From Atherix ibis (Eukaryota; Arthropoda; Insecta; Diptera; Athericidae), in contig OY282607.1 in the NCBI GenBank assembly GCA_958298945.1, positions 31,628,500 through 31,692,499 of the forward strand: 64,000 nucleotides of DNA, given 5' to 3'. The position numbers were made by a program, and so were the translations under genes. Below the pieces are notes generated by a model. It did not search any database. It was not told the origin of the DNA and was given only the letters and a program-made list of their open reading frames with translations. This document shows positions 22,850-34,965 of this stretch, in pieces (position 1 is the stretch's first letter; each line of letters starts with the position of its first letter).

Positions 22850-23250
22850 TTCAATCAACTCAAGATCCTAAAGCCACAAAATCATGCAAAGCATCGGGCA
22901 TTTGCTGACTGGGGGCCCTTGAGCAGTTGGAAACGAATCCTAGATTTGGTTAAAAAAATCATATTCAGCGACAAAGCGTATTTTTTCCTGAATAAATAGC
23001 AAACAAGCAAAATTGTCAGATTTGCAACGAAAAATAATCACAACAGTTTCAGGAGCTTCCTTTACATCTAAAAAAAATGGTATTTTTTGCCTCAATTTGA
23101 CGTAATGGACTTGAACAATATCTGGTTCCAAAAAGACGGGTTGGCCACACAAGGACATATTTCCAGATATGCTGATGTCAACTGGCCGCCTTGAAGGTAC
23201 CATTTAACGACCTTAGACTTTTTCAATGGGGTTACGATAAATACTAATAA
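22850..23250 (+). pseudogene. Mariner-family relic, first-Asp to third-Asp region (plus strand)
   Basis: With frameshifts, the plus strand reads IIFSDKAYFFLNK (the first-Asp S-D-E-A-H-F region), MDLNNIWFQKDGLATQGHIS (the second-Asp region W-F-Q-x-D-G) and VNWPP then YHLTTLDFFNGV (the third-Asp region). The block order is that of the WPPRSCDLTPLDFFLWG family. It is heavily mutated. A LINE-like tail (CTGCTTGTTACTGTGTTATA) follows at about 23255-23300. Confidence 0.65.
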
Positions 23251-23304
23251 ACGGTCTGCTTGTTACTGTGTTATAGTTGTAGATATTTGTAAAACAACAA
23301 AAAA

Positions 23305-23886
23305 TGACAAAATAACAGTAACTATGATCCAACTCTTTTGGAGTATTTAAACGAATTAACAAAGGACAAATCAAAAGTATTTTCATAGTTTCAAATTCCA
23401 TTTATTTTCAGTTTTGATATTTGATTGTTTCTACATTTTCCAATTATACCACAACTTCTATATTTTCGGTTTTTTTTTGTATGATTACTTCCAACAAATC
23501 CAGTAGAAAGTTTTTGTTTTAATTTTTGTGTGTGTTTTTTTTTTGTTTTATATACGGCAACTACATTAGTTGTATTAGTGGTAGTTATAATAATTATAAT
23601 AATAACAATAATAGTAGTAGTAGTACTGAAGCAGCAATCAGAAATGTTTTTGTTTTTTTTAATAATTTTCATTTATAATTAATTACTTATATTAAAATAT
23701 TTTATCATTAAATAATTTATCTAATTTTATTTCTATGTATAATTTTATCAATGAAATTATATATAATTTGTAGTTTATAAAAACTAAAATATAAAAACGA
23801 ATTGAATTAAAATTTAAAATGATGACCATTGATTGATATTATGAACTTATGAATATCGGTAATTAAATGGATAAAATGTGATGGGA
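23305..23886. other. AT-rich 3' flank of windei with microsatellite
   Basis: Contains an imperfect AAT/TAG repeat at about 23585-23625. This is the downstream region of the minus-strand windei gene; its polyadenylation signal may be the AATAAA that overlaps the stop codon. Confidence 0.4.
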
Positions 23887-23889
23887 CTT

Positions 23890-26800
23890 TTATTTCCAAG
23901 TCTTTGGCAAGCTGAATGGTCCCATCCGTTTATAAACGTCGATTGCTCGTACAGCAAAAAAGTATCGTTGACCCTCCTGGAAATGTGTCAATGTAACAGC
24001 CATTGGCAAGAGCATTGCTTTAACATCACCAACATGCCGCCATGCTTCTACTTGTGGAGGGCCAGACGTTTCTTGGTATGCGAAAATTTGATAGCTGCTA
24101 ATTCGGGCATGCCTATCGGACAGATCATCAATTGACCATGATATAACGATGCCAGTCTTATCATTTCCAATTCCAATCGTTGGACGCGGAGGAATCGCCT
24201 TCCAATCTGGATGACTTACAATCGGTGGTGGTTTTGGAAGTGGCGCTGGATGCCTTTTAAGTTGGGTTACATTTGAAGGAATACGATTACTTGCTTGACT
24301 AGGTGCTGGTTTCATAGATGTGATAGCAGCTGCTAAATATTATATTTAAATATAGCCAATTAATACTGAAGACAATTCAAATGAAGTTGTGAATACTTAC
24401 GATATTCGGGATTTTTCGTTACTCGTTGGGCATTCGTTCCATTAGGAGTAACCGAAACTCGTTTATTTATTAGATATGCGACCCTAGCCGATGTGACCGG
24501 ATTATTGGTCTTTGGAAGAGTAACCAACGCTGGCATTGAATTTAAATTTGCCGATACTCGATCATCTTCGTCAGTTAAATCGATCACGGACTTAATGTTA
24601 TTTGCATCCTGGGAACTGTTTGAACTTTCTGCGGCTGCAGATGATGTCACCGTTGTTGATGTTACAGAATGTCCTGGTAAAGCGACCATTTTTCCATTTA
24701 CTCCAGTCTTTTTTAATATCATTGGCGGTACACGCAGTCGTTCCGTTTCAGAATTTTGTTGCGCCTGCACTTGAGCATGTACTGAAGAGGGAATACTAGT
24801 CGGAAGTTGTTGCTGCAACATCTGTTGTGGTCGTTGTACTAGCTGTTTGCCTTGTCTATGAATTACAATAAAAATTAATAATAAGAAAATATATAAAAAT
24901 AAAATTGAAGATAGCAAAACTCACAATTGATTTTGTATTATTCGCACATTTGTCTTCTTTGCGGCGTAGAAATGATTTGGATTATTGGAAACTTGCGTTG
25001 ATTGCGGAGATGTCTGTACCTGTATCATTTGTGATGTGGGCAGAACAGGAGATGAAGGCGTTGCTATAAGGGATGGATTTCCGACTGACGGACCAGTCAA
25101 CGATGATATCGGCTTTGGTGCTATTTTAATAAATGTGCCTGATGCGTTAAGTTCGTAGCCTTTCTGAGATGCTGCGATGGAATTTCGCTGATGCATATGT
25201 GATTGCTGCTGCTGCAACGTATCTGGCCGCATTGGGGTTATTTTTTGCATACAACGACCGCGTCGATTAATCTGATCGGATGTGGATGCGTTCAATGACA
25301 AAGCTGGAGATAATTTATTTTGTGCGGATCGATCTGTTGAATCCTTGCGAACATTTGATTCTGTTCGTTTTGTTGGAATCAGGACCTGCAAGCCTACCGC
25401 TCTTGTAATCTTTACCGGCATCACATACTGTTGATTGCGCGCCTCCAAATCTTTTATGACACGCTTGTGTACCATATCGAGGTCTCCGAACTGTTTGGAC
25501 AGTTCGCTAATTTTTGTACGATGTGCCATTATTATTTTCTCTTGCTTTTCAACAATGTCACGCATCTCGCTAAAATCACTTTTGTACACAAATGCTTCAA
25601 CAATTTTCTGCAGAACCAATTCTTCCAGATCAGTCTTTGTCATTTTGTTCATGGACTTTTTAAACCGTTTCAAAAAGTCCACATTCAAATCCGTGCTCTT
25701 CGTAGGAATTGAGCTCATCATATCCGATTTTCCATCCGATTTTACATCTGATTTAGCATCTGATTTACCATCTAATTTATTTTCAAGTAATTCGTTTGAA
25801 TTTGTATTACTATCGTCATCCTTAATTTTAGGCTTTTTGATATCGTTTAGCTGCTGTTCAAATGGACTACTCGATCGTTTACTTGTTTTAACTTGTTTGT
25901 TATCAATCGAATCTTGATCACAACGTATCAGTACAACATCATCGTCATCTGCTGCAGCACTCTTACTGACGCTATTTTTACTGTTTTCATCATCGCATGA
26001 TAAGCGTTTCTTCTTTAACGGTGGCTCTAATACGTCCGTACTGCTTTTCGTTTGTGATTGATTCGAATCTGAACAATTAAGTGGTGTTTCTGTTCGTAAT
26101 TTTGACTTTTTATCATTGGAATTATTTCCGATTACATCACCGCACTCTTCAGTAATTGTACCAATTTCACTCTTGGTAGAGGTTTGAGATGTTTCCTCAT
26201 CGTAGTCGATTGCATTATCTGAATTGTCTGATACAATCTTTTGTGAAGCCAACGAAGCGCCTTTAGGCACCTCATTTGTTGTAAGAGTTTTGCCATCATT
26301 GGAATTTTGTTCTGCCACATTCATTTTCTCCAATACAATAGAATTTTCCTCTTTACTGGTAGCATTTTTTTCTTGAGGTTTATCCCCATTTTCCACTAAC
26401 ACAATTACATCATCGTCGTCATCCTCCTCAGGTGATATTTTATTATCGCTTGCATTTTCAGTAAACGGTTTATCATTATTTTTATCAGTAGTACTTGGAA
26501 CTGGTGAAGATGCAGCTTCTACTATAATTGAGCTTGCGTCTTCACACTCTTGTTCATCCTCTATTGTTTTTATATTATTTTCTGATGATTCCTTACTAGC
26601 GTCTTGTTCAATGTTTGATGTTGACAACAATTCAATCAGAATGCTTTTATTCTCATTCGATTCGGATGTCGAATTTTTAGCTTCAGTTCCATCCTTATTA
26701 ATAAAATCTCGCAAAACAGGATCGCATTCCTCTTCATTTATTTTATCATTTTTAGATTTTTCTATTACAAGCTCCTCAGATGTTTCATGCATATCCTCTC

Positions 26801-28693
26801 CAACAGTAACTTCCATAGGTTCTTCGTCTTTTCTTTTCTTTTCACTGATATCTTCATCTATATTTTTTACAAATAAATCTTTCGACTCAATAAATACGAC
26901 ATCATCATCATCGTCATTATCAATTTCACAATTGCGCTCATCAACATCATCAGTAGCATTATCGATTTTCTCATCTTCTAACAAGTCTATTTCTTTCGAT
27001 TTTTCTACCGAGTCTGTTACTTTTGCCTCGTCTTCTTTATCATCATCTTTAGCTTTTTCTACTCCTATAACCTCAGTTTCTTCACTTTTCTCATCCAAAT
27101 CATGAACATCGTTGTCAGTATATTCACCATCATCTTTCGATTCACTACCAGCTTGATTATCGTCAACACATTTATCTTCACCAGCAGTTTTCGCATCGTA
27201 CTCGCTAAAAACTTTGGCTACAGCACCACTGACACTATCATCATATTCATCGTCTTCAACCAAAACAACATCATCATCTCCATCATTATTTATTTCTGCT
27301 TGATTATTGTCATCATCGCACGTTACATCCATGATCTTCTCCTCGGTATTCTCTTCATTTTTATCTTTGTCTTTTTTCTCATTTTTATCGAAACTTTCGG
27401 CCACTACCTCTTTTTTATCAGAAGTAATCATTACTGCGAGAGTATCATTTTTTTCAGCTTTCTTGTTTGATGTAATATTATCATCTTCAATGCAATTACT
27501 ACTTAGTAGTGATATTAAATCAGTATTATCGAATGGAGCATCTTGTACTTCATTTATATTTGGCTCTAAAATTTGTTCCGTCTCAATATCTTCTCCCAAA
27601 ACTAAATTCAATTTTGTTAAAAATGCCTCCGTATCATCATCGCTCTTAATAACACAGTTATTCTTATCTTCAGCAGAATTTTGCTTATCTAATATTATTG
27701 CATCTTTTTCTTTTGCATCTGTTCTATTGTTAAAATCCTCATCGTTAAAAATTTTATTCGAATTGCTTGTTCCTGATATATGTGGTTTTATAATTTCTGA
27801 TTGAGAATCATTTTTAGATTCGACATTTTGACTACTCATCGAATTAATATTTTTTTCCAAAATTTCTTTAGAATTTTCGATTAAAATTTCTTTAGAACTT
27901 TTAGTTTTTTCTACTGTTTCGTTTACCTTCTCTTTACTTTGAACTTTAACTTGAGCATTATCTTCTTTATTATCTATTGTATTATCTACAATCATAACTT
28001 CTTGCTTATTACAGCTTTCTTTATCATTATTACTTGACTCAATATCATCAAGAATTTGATCATCAAAATCATTCTCACTTATGTCATCTTTTACACCATC
28101 TTCAGTTGCATTATTTTTACTAGTTTCATGAATAATTTCAGTCTTATTTGTATCGTCATCACAACATTTTTTATCTTTAATTTGAGGACTTTTTATTTGT
28201 TCTTTATCTTCACTCATGTAATCTAAACTGGCATCAGATACTTCATCTAAGGAACAATTTCCATTAGTAAGATATTCGTCATCTTGTTTTTTCGCATCTG
28301 CAACTATTTCGCTTTTACTTTTGTCTATAATAAATTAATAATAATTAGTTAATTTAATTTTTTTTTGAATCTCTTGGAAATGCTTGTAATTAATTTACTT
28401 TCAATGATGGATGATGATTCATTATCCATAATCATATCGGAATCCTTGGCGCATTCAACGATTTCGCTACCGGTCTCACTGTCACTAATACAAAGTGGAT
28501 CCATATCGTCGTCTGCGAAATCTAGTATACCTTCCATTTCATTCGGTGGCATATCATTAAAACCTACTTTATTCGCATTTTCTATTAATTCCATTTCTTT
28601 ATTTATGTCCATTTCGGATGTGACACCATTTGGCCGGTTATTTTTTAAATCACCCATCCTAATTTCAGTCGGTTTCTGATCGATTTCAATCAT
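23890..28693 (-). CDS. wde: Windei / ATF7IP (MCAF1) homologue, cofactor of the H3K9 methyltransferase SETDB1
   Basis: Four coding exons on the minus strand: 28399-28693, 24925-28324, 24401-24855 and 23890-24332, all with GT..AG borders (donors GTAAAT, GTGAGT, GTAAGT) and matching phases, giving about 1530 aa. The N-terminal two thirds are acidic and low in complexity, with several DDDD-V-V-x-(I/V) motifs. Residues ~975-1075 (FLKRFKKSMNKMTKTDLEEL and the coiled coil after it) match the SETDB1-binding segment of ATF7IP. SVIDLTDEDD at ~1325 is a SUMO-interaction motif. Residues ~1425-1528 form the C-terminal fibronectin III domain (GIVISWSIDD ... YFFAVRAID ... FSLPKTW). PPLKKKRLS is a likely nuclear signal. 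Known role: nuclear cofactor stabilising SETDB1/Eggless in heterochromatin formation. The start is the first Met of exon 1; a Met 12 residues later is an alternative. Confidence 0.92.
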
Positions 28694-28719
28694 TTTTTTA
28701 GCATTCTTTATATAATGCT
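28694..28719 (-). other. wde: 5'UTR splice acceptor of windei
   Basis: On the minus strand, a T-rich tract followed by GTGTGTCTAG ends at 28718, and only 24 nt of UTR separate it from the ATG at 28693. So at least one non-coding exon lies upstream (higher coordinates). Candidate first exons are noted at 34875-34926 and near 37806. Confidence 0.65.
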
Positions 28720-29091
28720 AGACACACAAAAAAAACGGGAAAATTTATTTAAATTATTTTTATGTATTTTTTTTTCTTAATTTAAAATATATATTATATT
28801 AGTCTATTTAGAAGAAAAAGATATTTCTCAACGTAAACCGCTTAGATTAGGAAGAGTTTCTTAAGATAATAAAAAATAATTTAATTTATTTAACTATAAA
28901 ATTGGGAAAGAAAATTGTATATTTTATAATTTTCTAAAAATAAAATTATTTTCTCTATTATTAATTTAAAAAAATCAGATTATTATGAATTTTTTAATAT
29001 TTAAAAAAAAAACTTTCTTTTTCGATGTAAAAAGTTATAGTTTATTGCGTATAAAACAATCAATAGACATAACTTTTTTTGGGATGCTTTT
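28720..29091. other. AT-rich, probably first intron of windei
   Basis: No coding signal. Assignment to the windei first intron follows from the 5'UTR acceptor just downstream. Confidence 0.4.
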
Positions 29092-29622
29092 AAGGCTTCT
29101 GTACACTTGATAACGAAATTGTGCGGGTTGATTTCGACAATAGAAATTGCTAGTGAACAAGGCCTAGAAATTTGATTGCACAAGTTGCTGCAAATATTGC
29201 ATTTGTTTTGCAGCAAAAATATTTATCGCAAATGTAGACAAGAACCCCCTTATTGGAGTAAACTTATTGCGGTATTCGAAATGAGTTGGAAATGGCAAAC
29301 AAACGAGGATAAACTTCAATTGAAATCAAGAATTTGATTGAGAAATATGAAATGAGCTAACCATTTGCTAAGCCACATTTTCAGTTATCAAAGTACCTAC
29401 GACCATCGCAGCGGCACATCTAATCTGTTGGCACGACATTTTTACACTGCTTAATTCTAAACTCAAAAAAGTTCTTTAAAAAAATTGCTCAAATTTTAAA
29501 TCGAGTGTTATTGCTGCAATAACATGCGGCAAAAAATAATTATTTTTTAAGTGAAGAAACTAGCGCAATAGTTGCAGCAATAACTTGAGCAAATTTGTTT
29601 TCAAGTGTACACGGGGACCTTT
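29092..29622. mobile_element. Non-autonomous inverted-repeat element (MITE-like)
   Basis: The left end, AAGGCTTCTGTACACTTGAT, and the reverse complement of the right end, AAGGTCCCCGTGTACACTTG, share TGTACACTTGA.AAC.AA.TTG. Subterminal CAAGTT(AT)TGCTGCAA stretches are also shared. The target duplication is unclear. No transposase frame lies inside. A THAP-domain relic lies 20 bp away on the minus strand. Confidence 0.55.
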
Positions 29623-29639
29623 TTATTTGTGTTTATTCC

Positions 29640-29948
29640 AAAGCAAAGAAATCCAAATCTACAAATTATCTCTCCAATGAATTTGATGGTCGTAAAATTT
29701 AATGTTGGAATTGCGGTACGTTTTAGAATTCTTTTTTAAACACAATCTTCTGTAAAGTGATCCTGACATAAGGACAAATATTTTTTTTTTAAAGTCTGAC
29801 TCTTGTCATGACTACACGCATTGAACCAAGCCTCCCCTAAAACTGAATCACTTTTTGGAAATCGAAAAGGTCTTACTTTTGAATTATATCTTTTCAATTT
29901 TAAGCAATGCGATAAACCACATCTACGACTGTTTAATCTTTTATCAGG
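29640..29948 (-). pseudogene. THAP zinc-finger domain relic
   Basis: The minus-strand frame from MPDKRLNSRRCGLSHCLKLK reads a full C2CH THAP finger: C-x4-C (CGLSHC), FRFPKSD, a W-F-N-A-C block and C-x2-H (CQDHF). The DCV that follows runs straight into TAA, yet the same frame continues with KRILKRTAIPTLNF, the A-(V/I)-P-T motif that normally closes THAP domains. The stop is therefore a disabling mutation, or the domain once had an exon boundary here. It could come from a P-element-like transposase or a host THAP gene; nothing downstream decides. Confidence 0.6.
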
Positions 29949-30072
29949 CATATTTTTTAATTGTTCTCCAATAAAAAGAACCACATTTAAAAATTTCTTA
30001 CAAATTATTTTGTAATTTTTCTATTGAAGATTTTTTTTTTTTAATTTAAATCATTTTATAATTTAAATGAAT

Positions 30073-30076
<4 letters not shown>

Positions 30077-30107
<31 letters not shown>

Positions 30108-30112
30108 AGTAA
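30077..30112 (+). repeat. A36 homopolymer
   Basis: Thirty-six consecutive A residues. It could be a retroposition tail, but no recognisable retrocopy precedes it. Confidence 0.9.
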
Positions 30113-33100
30113 AAAAATCAACGTATCTTTTTTGTATTTAGATCCTGAACAATTTTCGAACAATCAAGATCCAGCATAAATTCATCCAACTCCCTCCCTA
30201 TTGACGTGATAAACACAATTGCAAGTTTACAAATACTTATCATATACGAATATTATCGTCCGAGCGCGGACGCATAACTAACGTCTACCCCTAATTGAAT
30301 ACATTAAAAATTCCTTGACTGTTTTTTTAATATTTATTTTCAGTCTATTAATGGAAAAAAAAAATGTATGCTTATATAACCATTTTCATAAGTTCAGATT
30401 GTATTAAACTTTGAAGACTGGGATAAACAATTTTCGTTATACTAAACTATAATAAAACAATTATACTATAATTTTTTAAGAGGATTTTTTTATTGATTGT
30501 TTAATTTAAAAAAATAATAGAATATTTCTAAAATTTAAAAAAAAAATTAATACGAAATGAAATTTGGACGCTTTCTTAAAGTTATTGCCTTTTATAAAGA
30601 GAGCTTTCAGAGCTTTTAGCAAGAGAAAAAGCTTGTTATCATGCCATATTTTTAAATGGTCTCCCTTTTTTCACAATAACAATCCATTTTTTAAATGAAA
30701 TTCTTTTAATAAATATATTTTGATCATTATTTTTAAATTTTAATAATATTGTAATTAATATATTTTTTTTAACAATATTTTTCTAAATAATAACAAACTT
30801 TTTATGATTTTTAACTTGAAAATAATTCTAATTAAAATTAAATTTTTATAAAGGTTTTTTTTTTAATAATTATTGTTGAGGATCTAATAATTTGTCACAT
30901 TCGTGGAATATAACAAATTAAATTGGTTATGACCAAATTAGAAAGCTTTTAAACTTCATTCAAAGATAGAGATTTCTCTACCACAAATAAATGTCTATTT
31001 ACAAAGGCATTTATGCCTTGGATTTTTAAATTATCATAAAATCAATCTATTACATATTGACAGGATATTTAAAATTTTTTTTAATTTTTTAAAATCAACA
31101 TAAAGCATAAAATATTTTTTTTAAATAATACATATAAAACAAATGTTTTTATTTTATTTGATTTTTTAAAGAAATATTAAAATTCCGGGAAAATAAATAA
31201 TAAAAAAAAAATTCTAAAACAATAAATAGTATTAAAAAATTTAAAAGCAAAAATAATTCTATAGAAGGTTAATGTGAGAAAGTTGTCCACATCATCAGCT
31301 TGCTTTAAGTTTTTGTTTCTAAAACATGGCGTCGCGACGGTAGTGAACTTTAGAACCAGCCAATGTAACCTTCACAAGACGAGACAGAGATAACAATATT
31401 TTAGAGCTAATAAAATTACATAAACGGAGAAAGAGATAGCCATTATTGCTAATCAGCTAAATGTGAAGATAGACCTTATAGCTACAAATATTTGTATAAT
31501 AGCATTTATGCGTAGTAACACTTATATATATTATGTAGCTATCTATATCCATACATACACAAACGTTTTTAAATATTAACGCAAATATACTAACACATTC
31601 ATGAATTATGTAGATTTCCTGAAAGCATAAATGTACAGTAATATTAACCACGTTTCGTATATTATAAATATTGCCTATTTTCTCCGAATCAAAATATATA
31701 ATAAACAATAATTAATTTACTATAATAAAAATAATTTAAATTTAAAGATTATTAAAAAAAAAATCGAAGAAAGACTCTCCCAAAGAAAGGAATGGACATT
31801 ATCGATTTTTAAATTGGTACATAATTTTTGAATATATAGAAGTTATAGAATATGCTGCATATTGTCTGATCAGGGACGACGAAGACCTTTTACCCTAATA
31901 TAATATCCCTCCATTTTTTAGGATTCATCTGGTAATAGTTGATCCCATATTTGGATTTAAATTAATTAAATTCATATTAATGTAATATATAATACAAATT
32001 TCGAAATTATTTTTTTCTAAATTCTATTTTCAAATATATTTTTTTTAAAAAAAACTTATTTCTAATTTTACATAATATATGTACATATTTTTTGAAAGAA
32101 AGCACTGATTCTATTTATAAAGAGTTCTACATAGTAAAATTTACAAGTACAATATGGTGGCTGCGAATAATAAAAAGACTAAAACTACCATTAATTAGAA
32201 AAATGTACACAGAAATTCTTCATTTTTAAAAGTCTCGTAATATTGTTCAAAAAAAATTTAAATTCCAGAAAGTTCAAAAAAGTATTTAATTTAAAACTAA
32301 AATATTATGGTAGTAATTCGAGATTTTTTTTTTATTTTTAAATGTTTATTTTTAAAAAAATTCTCCATAATCAAATATTTAAAAATAATTATACTAAAAA
32401 TTTCACAAAAATAGCACTTAATTTTTTTGAACTTCGTTAGAGTCAGCCACCAAAACTAGATGGCAGTACATTAGCACATTTAAAAGTTAAATAAATCGTA
32501 AATATAAAAAAAAAACAAAGTATGTAATTGTAAAAATAGTAAATTTATTAAAAACAATTATTTAATACGATATTAATGTAAGCCAAATTTCAAAAATTAA
32601 AAATTAAACTGTGATCAGCTGATTATGACAGTTCAACAAAGTGACTTGTCATCGATGCGCGGCACTAAACCAATCGATATTAAATTACAGAAAATTCATT
32701 TTAAAAAAAAAATTCATTAAAACTATCTCTAATTTATGTATTCTTATTTTTAATAATAGTTTAATAAATTAATACTCAAATTAAACACAGATATCATCCG
32801 ATATTCACAATTCCAAAGCTCCAAAGCACTTCCATTCATATTTTTGAACACCAAAAAAAAACATCGTTTGAAAATCTCACTTAAGACCTTATAGCAATTT
32901 ATTACACTAACTTTAACATTTAATAATTTATAACCGTTAACGAGTTGTTCAACTTAACAAAAAAAAGCAATATTGTTAAACTCTGTGTTTTAATTAGGTA
33001 GCCAATTATCAGCTGATTAAGTAATACCAACTGTCAAATATAAGCCGCTATATTTGAAACATATTATTTTTTTACTAATACACTTCACTATTTTTGACAA

Positions 33101-34320
33101 TTCACATTATTCAATACTTTATCGATAAGGAAACAGCCTTTAAAAAAAAAAGTCTATTTTAAAAAAATATTATAAGTGGTTCAAGCCGAATTTTTCATAT
33201 GAGATTTGTTGTATTTTTTTTTTTAAATTTTAGTAGAAATAAAAATAAAATAATTAGAAACAAAGTGAGAATGACATTTAAATGACGTATCAACAATGGA
33301 AATGTCACATTAAAATACGCGCTACCTTAAAAAATAATTTAATAGATTTTACAATAAGACAAATATAATTTACCATAAGAAATATATAATTTACAAAAAC
33401 ACAAATATAATTAAATGAAAATATTATTATATATGTAACCGTTGATAAAAAAAATTCTATTTGCCCTAATATGCAGAATTGAAAAATGTTTTTCAAACCT
33501 GGATTATACGAAACGAGCCAAAAGCAAATAAACAAAACAGCATCGTCGATTATATTGAAAATTTTATAAGTCCATACATGCTCATAAGTTATATTCATTA
33601 TCTACTTTGAGTGAACTAGTATGCGTATGAAAGGCATTTTCGAAACAAATTATTTCAAGTTGGTAGGAAACAACTTGAAACTTGAATTTTTGACCTCATA
33701 ATTTAAACACCATCGCCTCAAAAATATTAGTTTGGTTGTCGGGGTTTTTTTTTTTAAATAAAAATTTAAAATTAAAGTCCTTTGATAGGAAAGTATCTAA
33801 AAAAATATATATTCTCATTATATTAAGACTAAAATATTATTAATAAAATATTTAGATTAGATAGTTAGGTCTAGGTCTGCTCTATTATATTTATATTAAT
33901 TTTAATAAGAACAAATATTTGCGAAAATGCATTTAGAAAAATAGCTAAAAATACCGTAAAAAAAATTTTCCCAGATATCGAGCGTATGCAGTAAGTATAA
34001 CCAGCGCTACATCTTCAAAAATTTTGCACCAGTGATAATAGACAGCAGCATATGTACTTGTAGAGTGAGCAAGGCAACGTGCGAAACAGAGACGGACATA
34101 TTTATATCTACACAAAGGGGCATATGTGTAAGTAAATATGAACGCATTTAAATGTTTATCCCGGGATAAGGCAAAACGGAATTTAATAAAAATATTTAAA
34201 GTTCGAAAATTCGAAATTTTATATTCGATGATCTTAATCATATTAAATATCGACTTATTTGTTATATAAAATATTATTTTAATTAATAAATAAATCAACC
34301 ACATTGGCCATGACGCTTAC
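30113..34320. other. AT-rich stretch, probably intronic to windei
   Basis: No exon could be supported. GC-richer patches at 31290-31460 and 32600-32680 hold no frames. GATCAGCTGATTA at 32614 and ATCAGCTGATTA at 33009 are similar palindromic sites. A DREF-type site is at 33120. Confidence 0.35.
33120..33127. promoter_or_regulatory. DRE-like element TATCGATA
   Basis: TTATCGATAA contains the core recognised by the insect factor DREF at housekeeping promoters. Single site; no transcription start could be placed next to it, so function is uncertain. Confidence 0.3.
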
Positions 34321-34398
34321 AGTGGCAGAGCTACCATCGCCCATGACGCTAGTGGAATTATTGTAGACGTCGTATTCGTTTCGGAAAACTTCGTGCGC
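34321..34398 (-). other. Candidate 78-nt coding exon, unassigned
   Basis: On the minus strand it is bounded by an acceptor (GCTTTGTACAG) and a donor (GTAAGC), is open in phase 0 and GC-richer than its surroundings. It encodes AHEVFRNEYDVYNNSTSVMG then DGSSAT. An upstream frame starting MARLVCLSILACIKLSMNGQ (34676) looks like a signal peptide and could end at a GTAAAT donor in the same phase, but that join passes through a suspiciously Phe-rich stretch. No family is recognised. Confidence 0.3.
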
Positions 34399-34874
34399 CT
34401 GTACAAAGCATTGGCTCCAAATATGCAAGTATGGTTGTACCGGGTACAAACTTTGTTTTTCTTAACCATAAAATATAATATAATATGATAAAATAGGGTT
34501 TTATTCAAATGTAACAGTAATATGTTATGATTGGAAAGAATTTGTTTTTTTTTTTTTTTTATATTTACAAAAATATAGTTCAAAAAAAATTTAAGAAAAA
34601 AATTCTGTTTCGAGATTTGCCCGTTCATGCTTAGCTTAATACAAGCGAGAATCGACAAACAGACCAGTCGTGCCATGCCGCTTATTTTTAGGTCCCCTGA
34701 CTTTGTCTGCTATAGCAACACCGTACCTATGTTCAATTGTCAAATGACGAGTGTTTTGAGGAAAATATGTCAGAATGAAATAATGAATTTCAATGAATAA
34801 ATATCTCCTATAACCTTTGCAAATGTTATCAGGAATATTTCTAACATACATTTATGTTATATAATATATCTTAC

Positions 34875-34965
34875 CCGGTAATAAGAAATTTTATTGGATC
34901 GGATATAAACTATGCAAAATTATAATGAACACAACCTTTCCCACCGCACTCTGAATATATACTGT
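34875..34965 (-). promoter_or_regulatory. Candidate minus-strand core promoter and first exon
   Basis: On the minus strand TATATAT (34961-34955) lies 29-35 bp upstream of an initiator-like TTCATT (A at 34926). About 50 nt further is a good donor, ACCGG|GTAAGA, at 34875. This geometry fits a short non-coding first exon. It is a possible 5' exon of windei, whose coding exon 1 has an upstream acceptor. Confidence 0.3.

Noticed and set aside
25431..27804. Plus-strand Ser/Phe-rich open frames opposite windei
   Set aside because: They are the antisense of Asp/Glu/Lys-rich windei codons and have no splice or domain evidence.
33305..34304. Minus-strand hydrophobic frames (97 and 119 codons)
   Set aside because: Hydrophobicity follows from T-rich codons; there is no conserved membrane-protein pattern or splice support.
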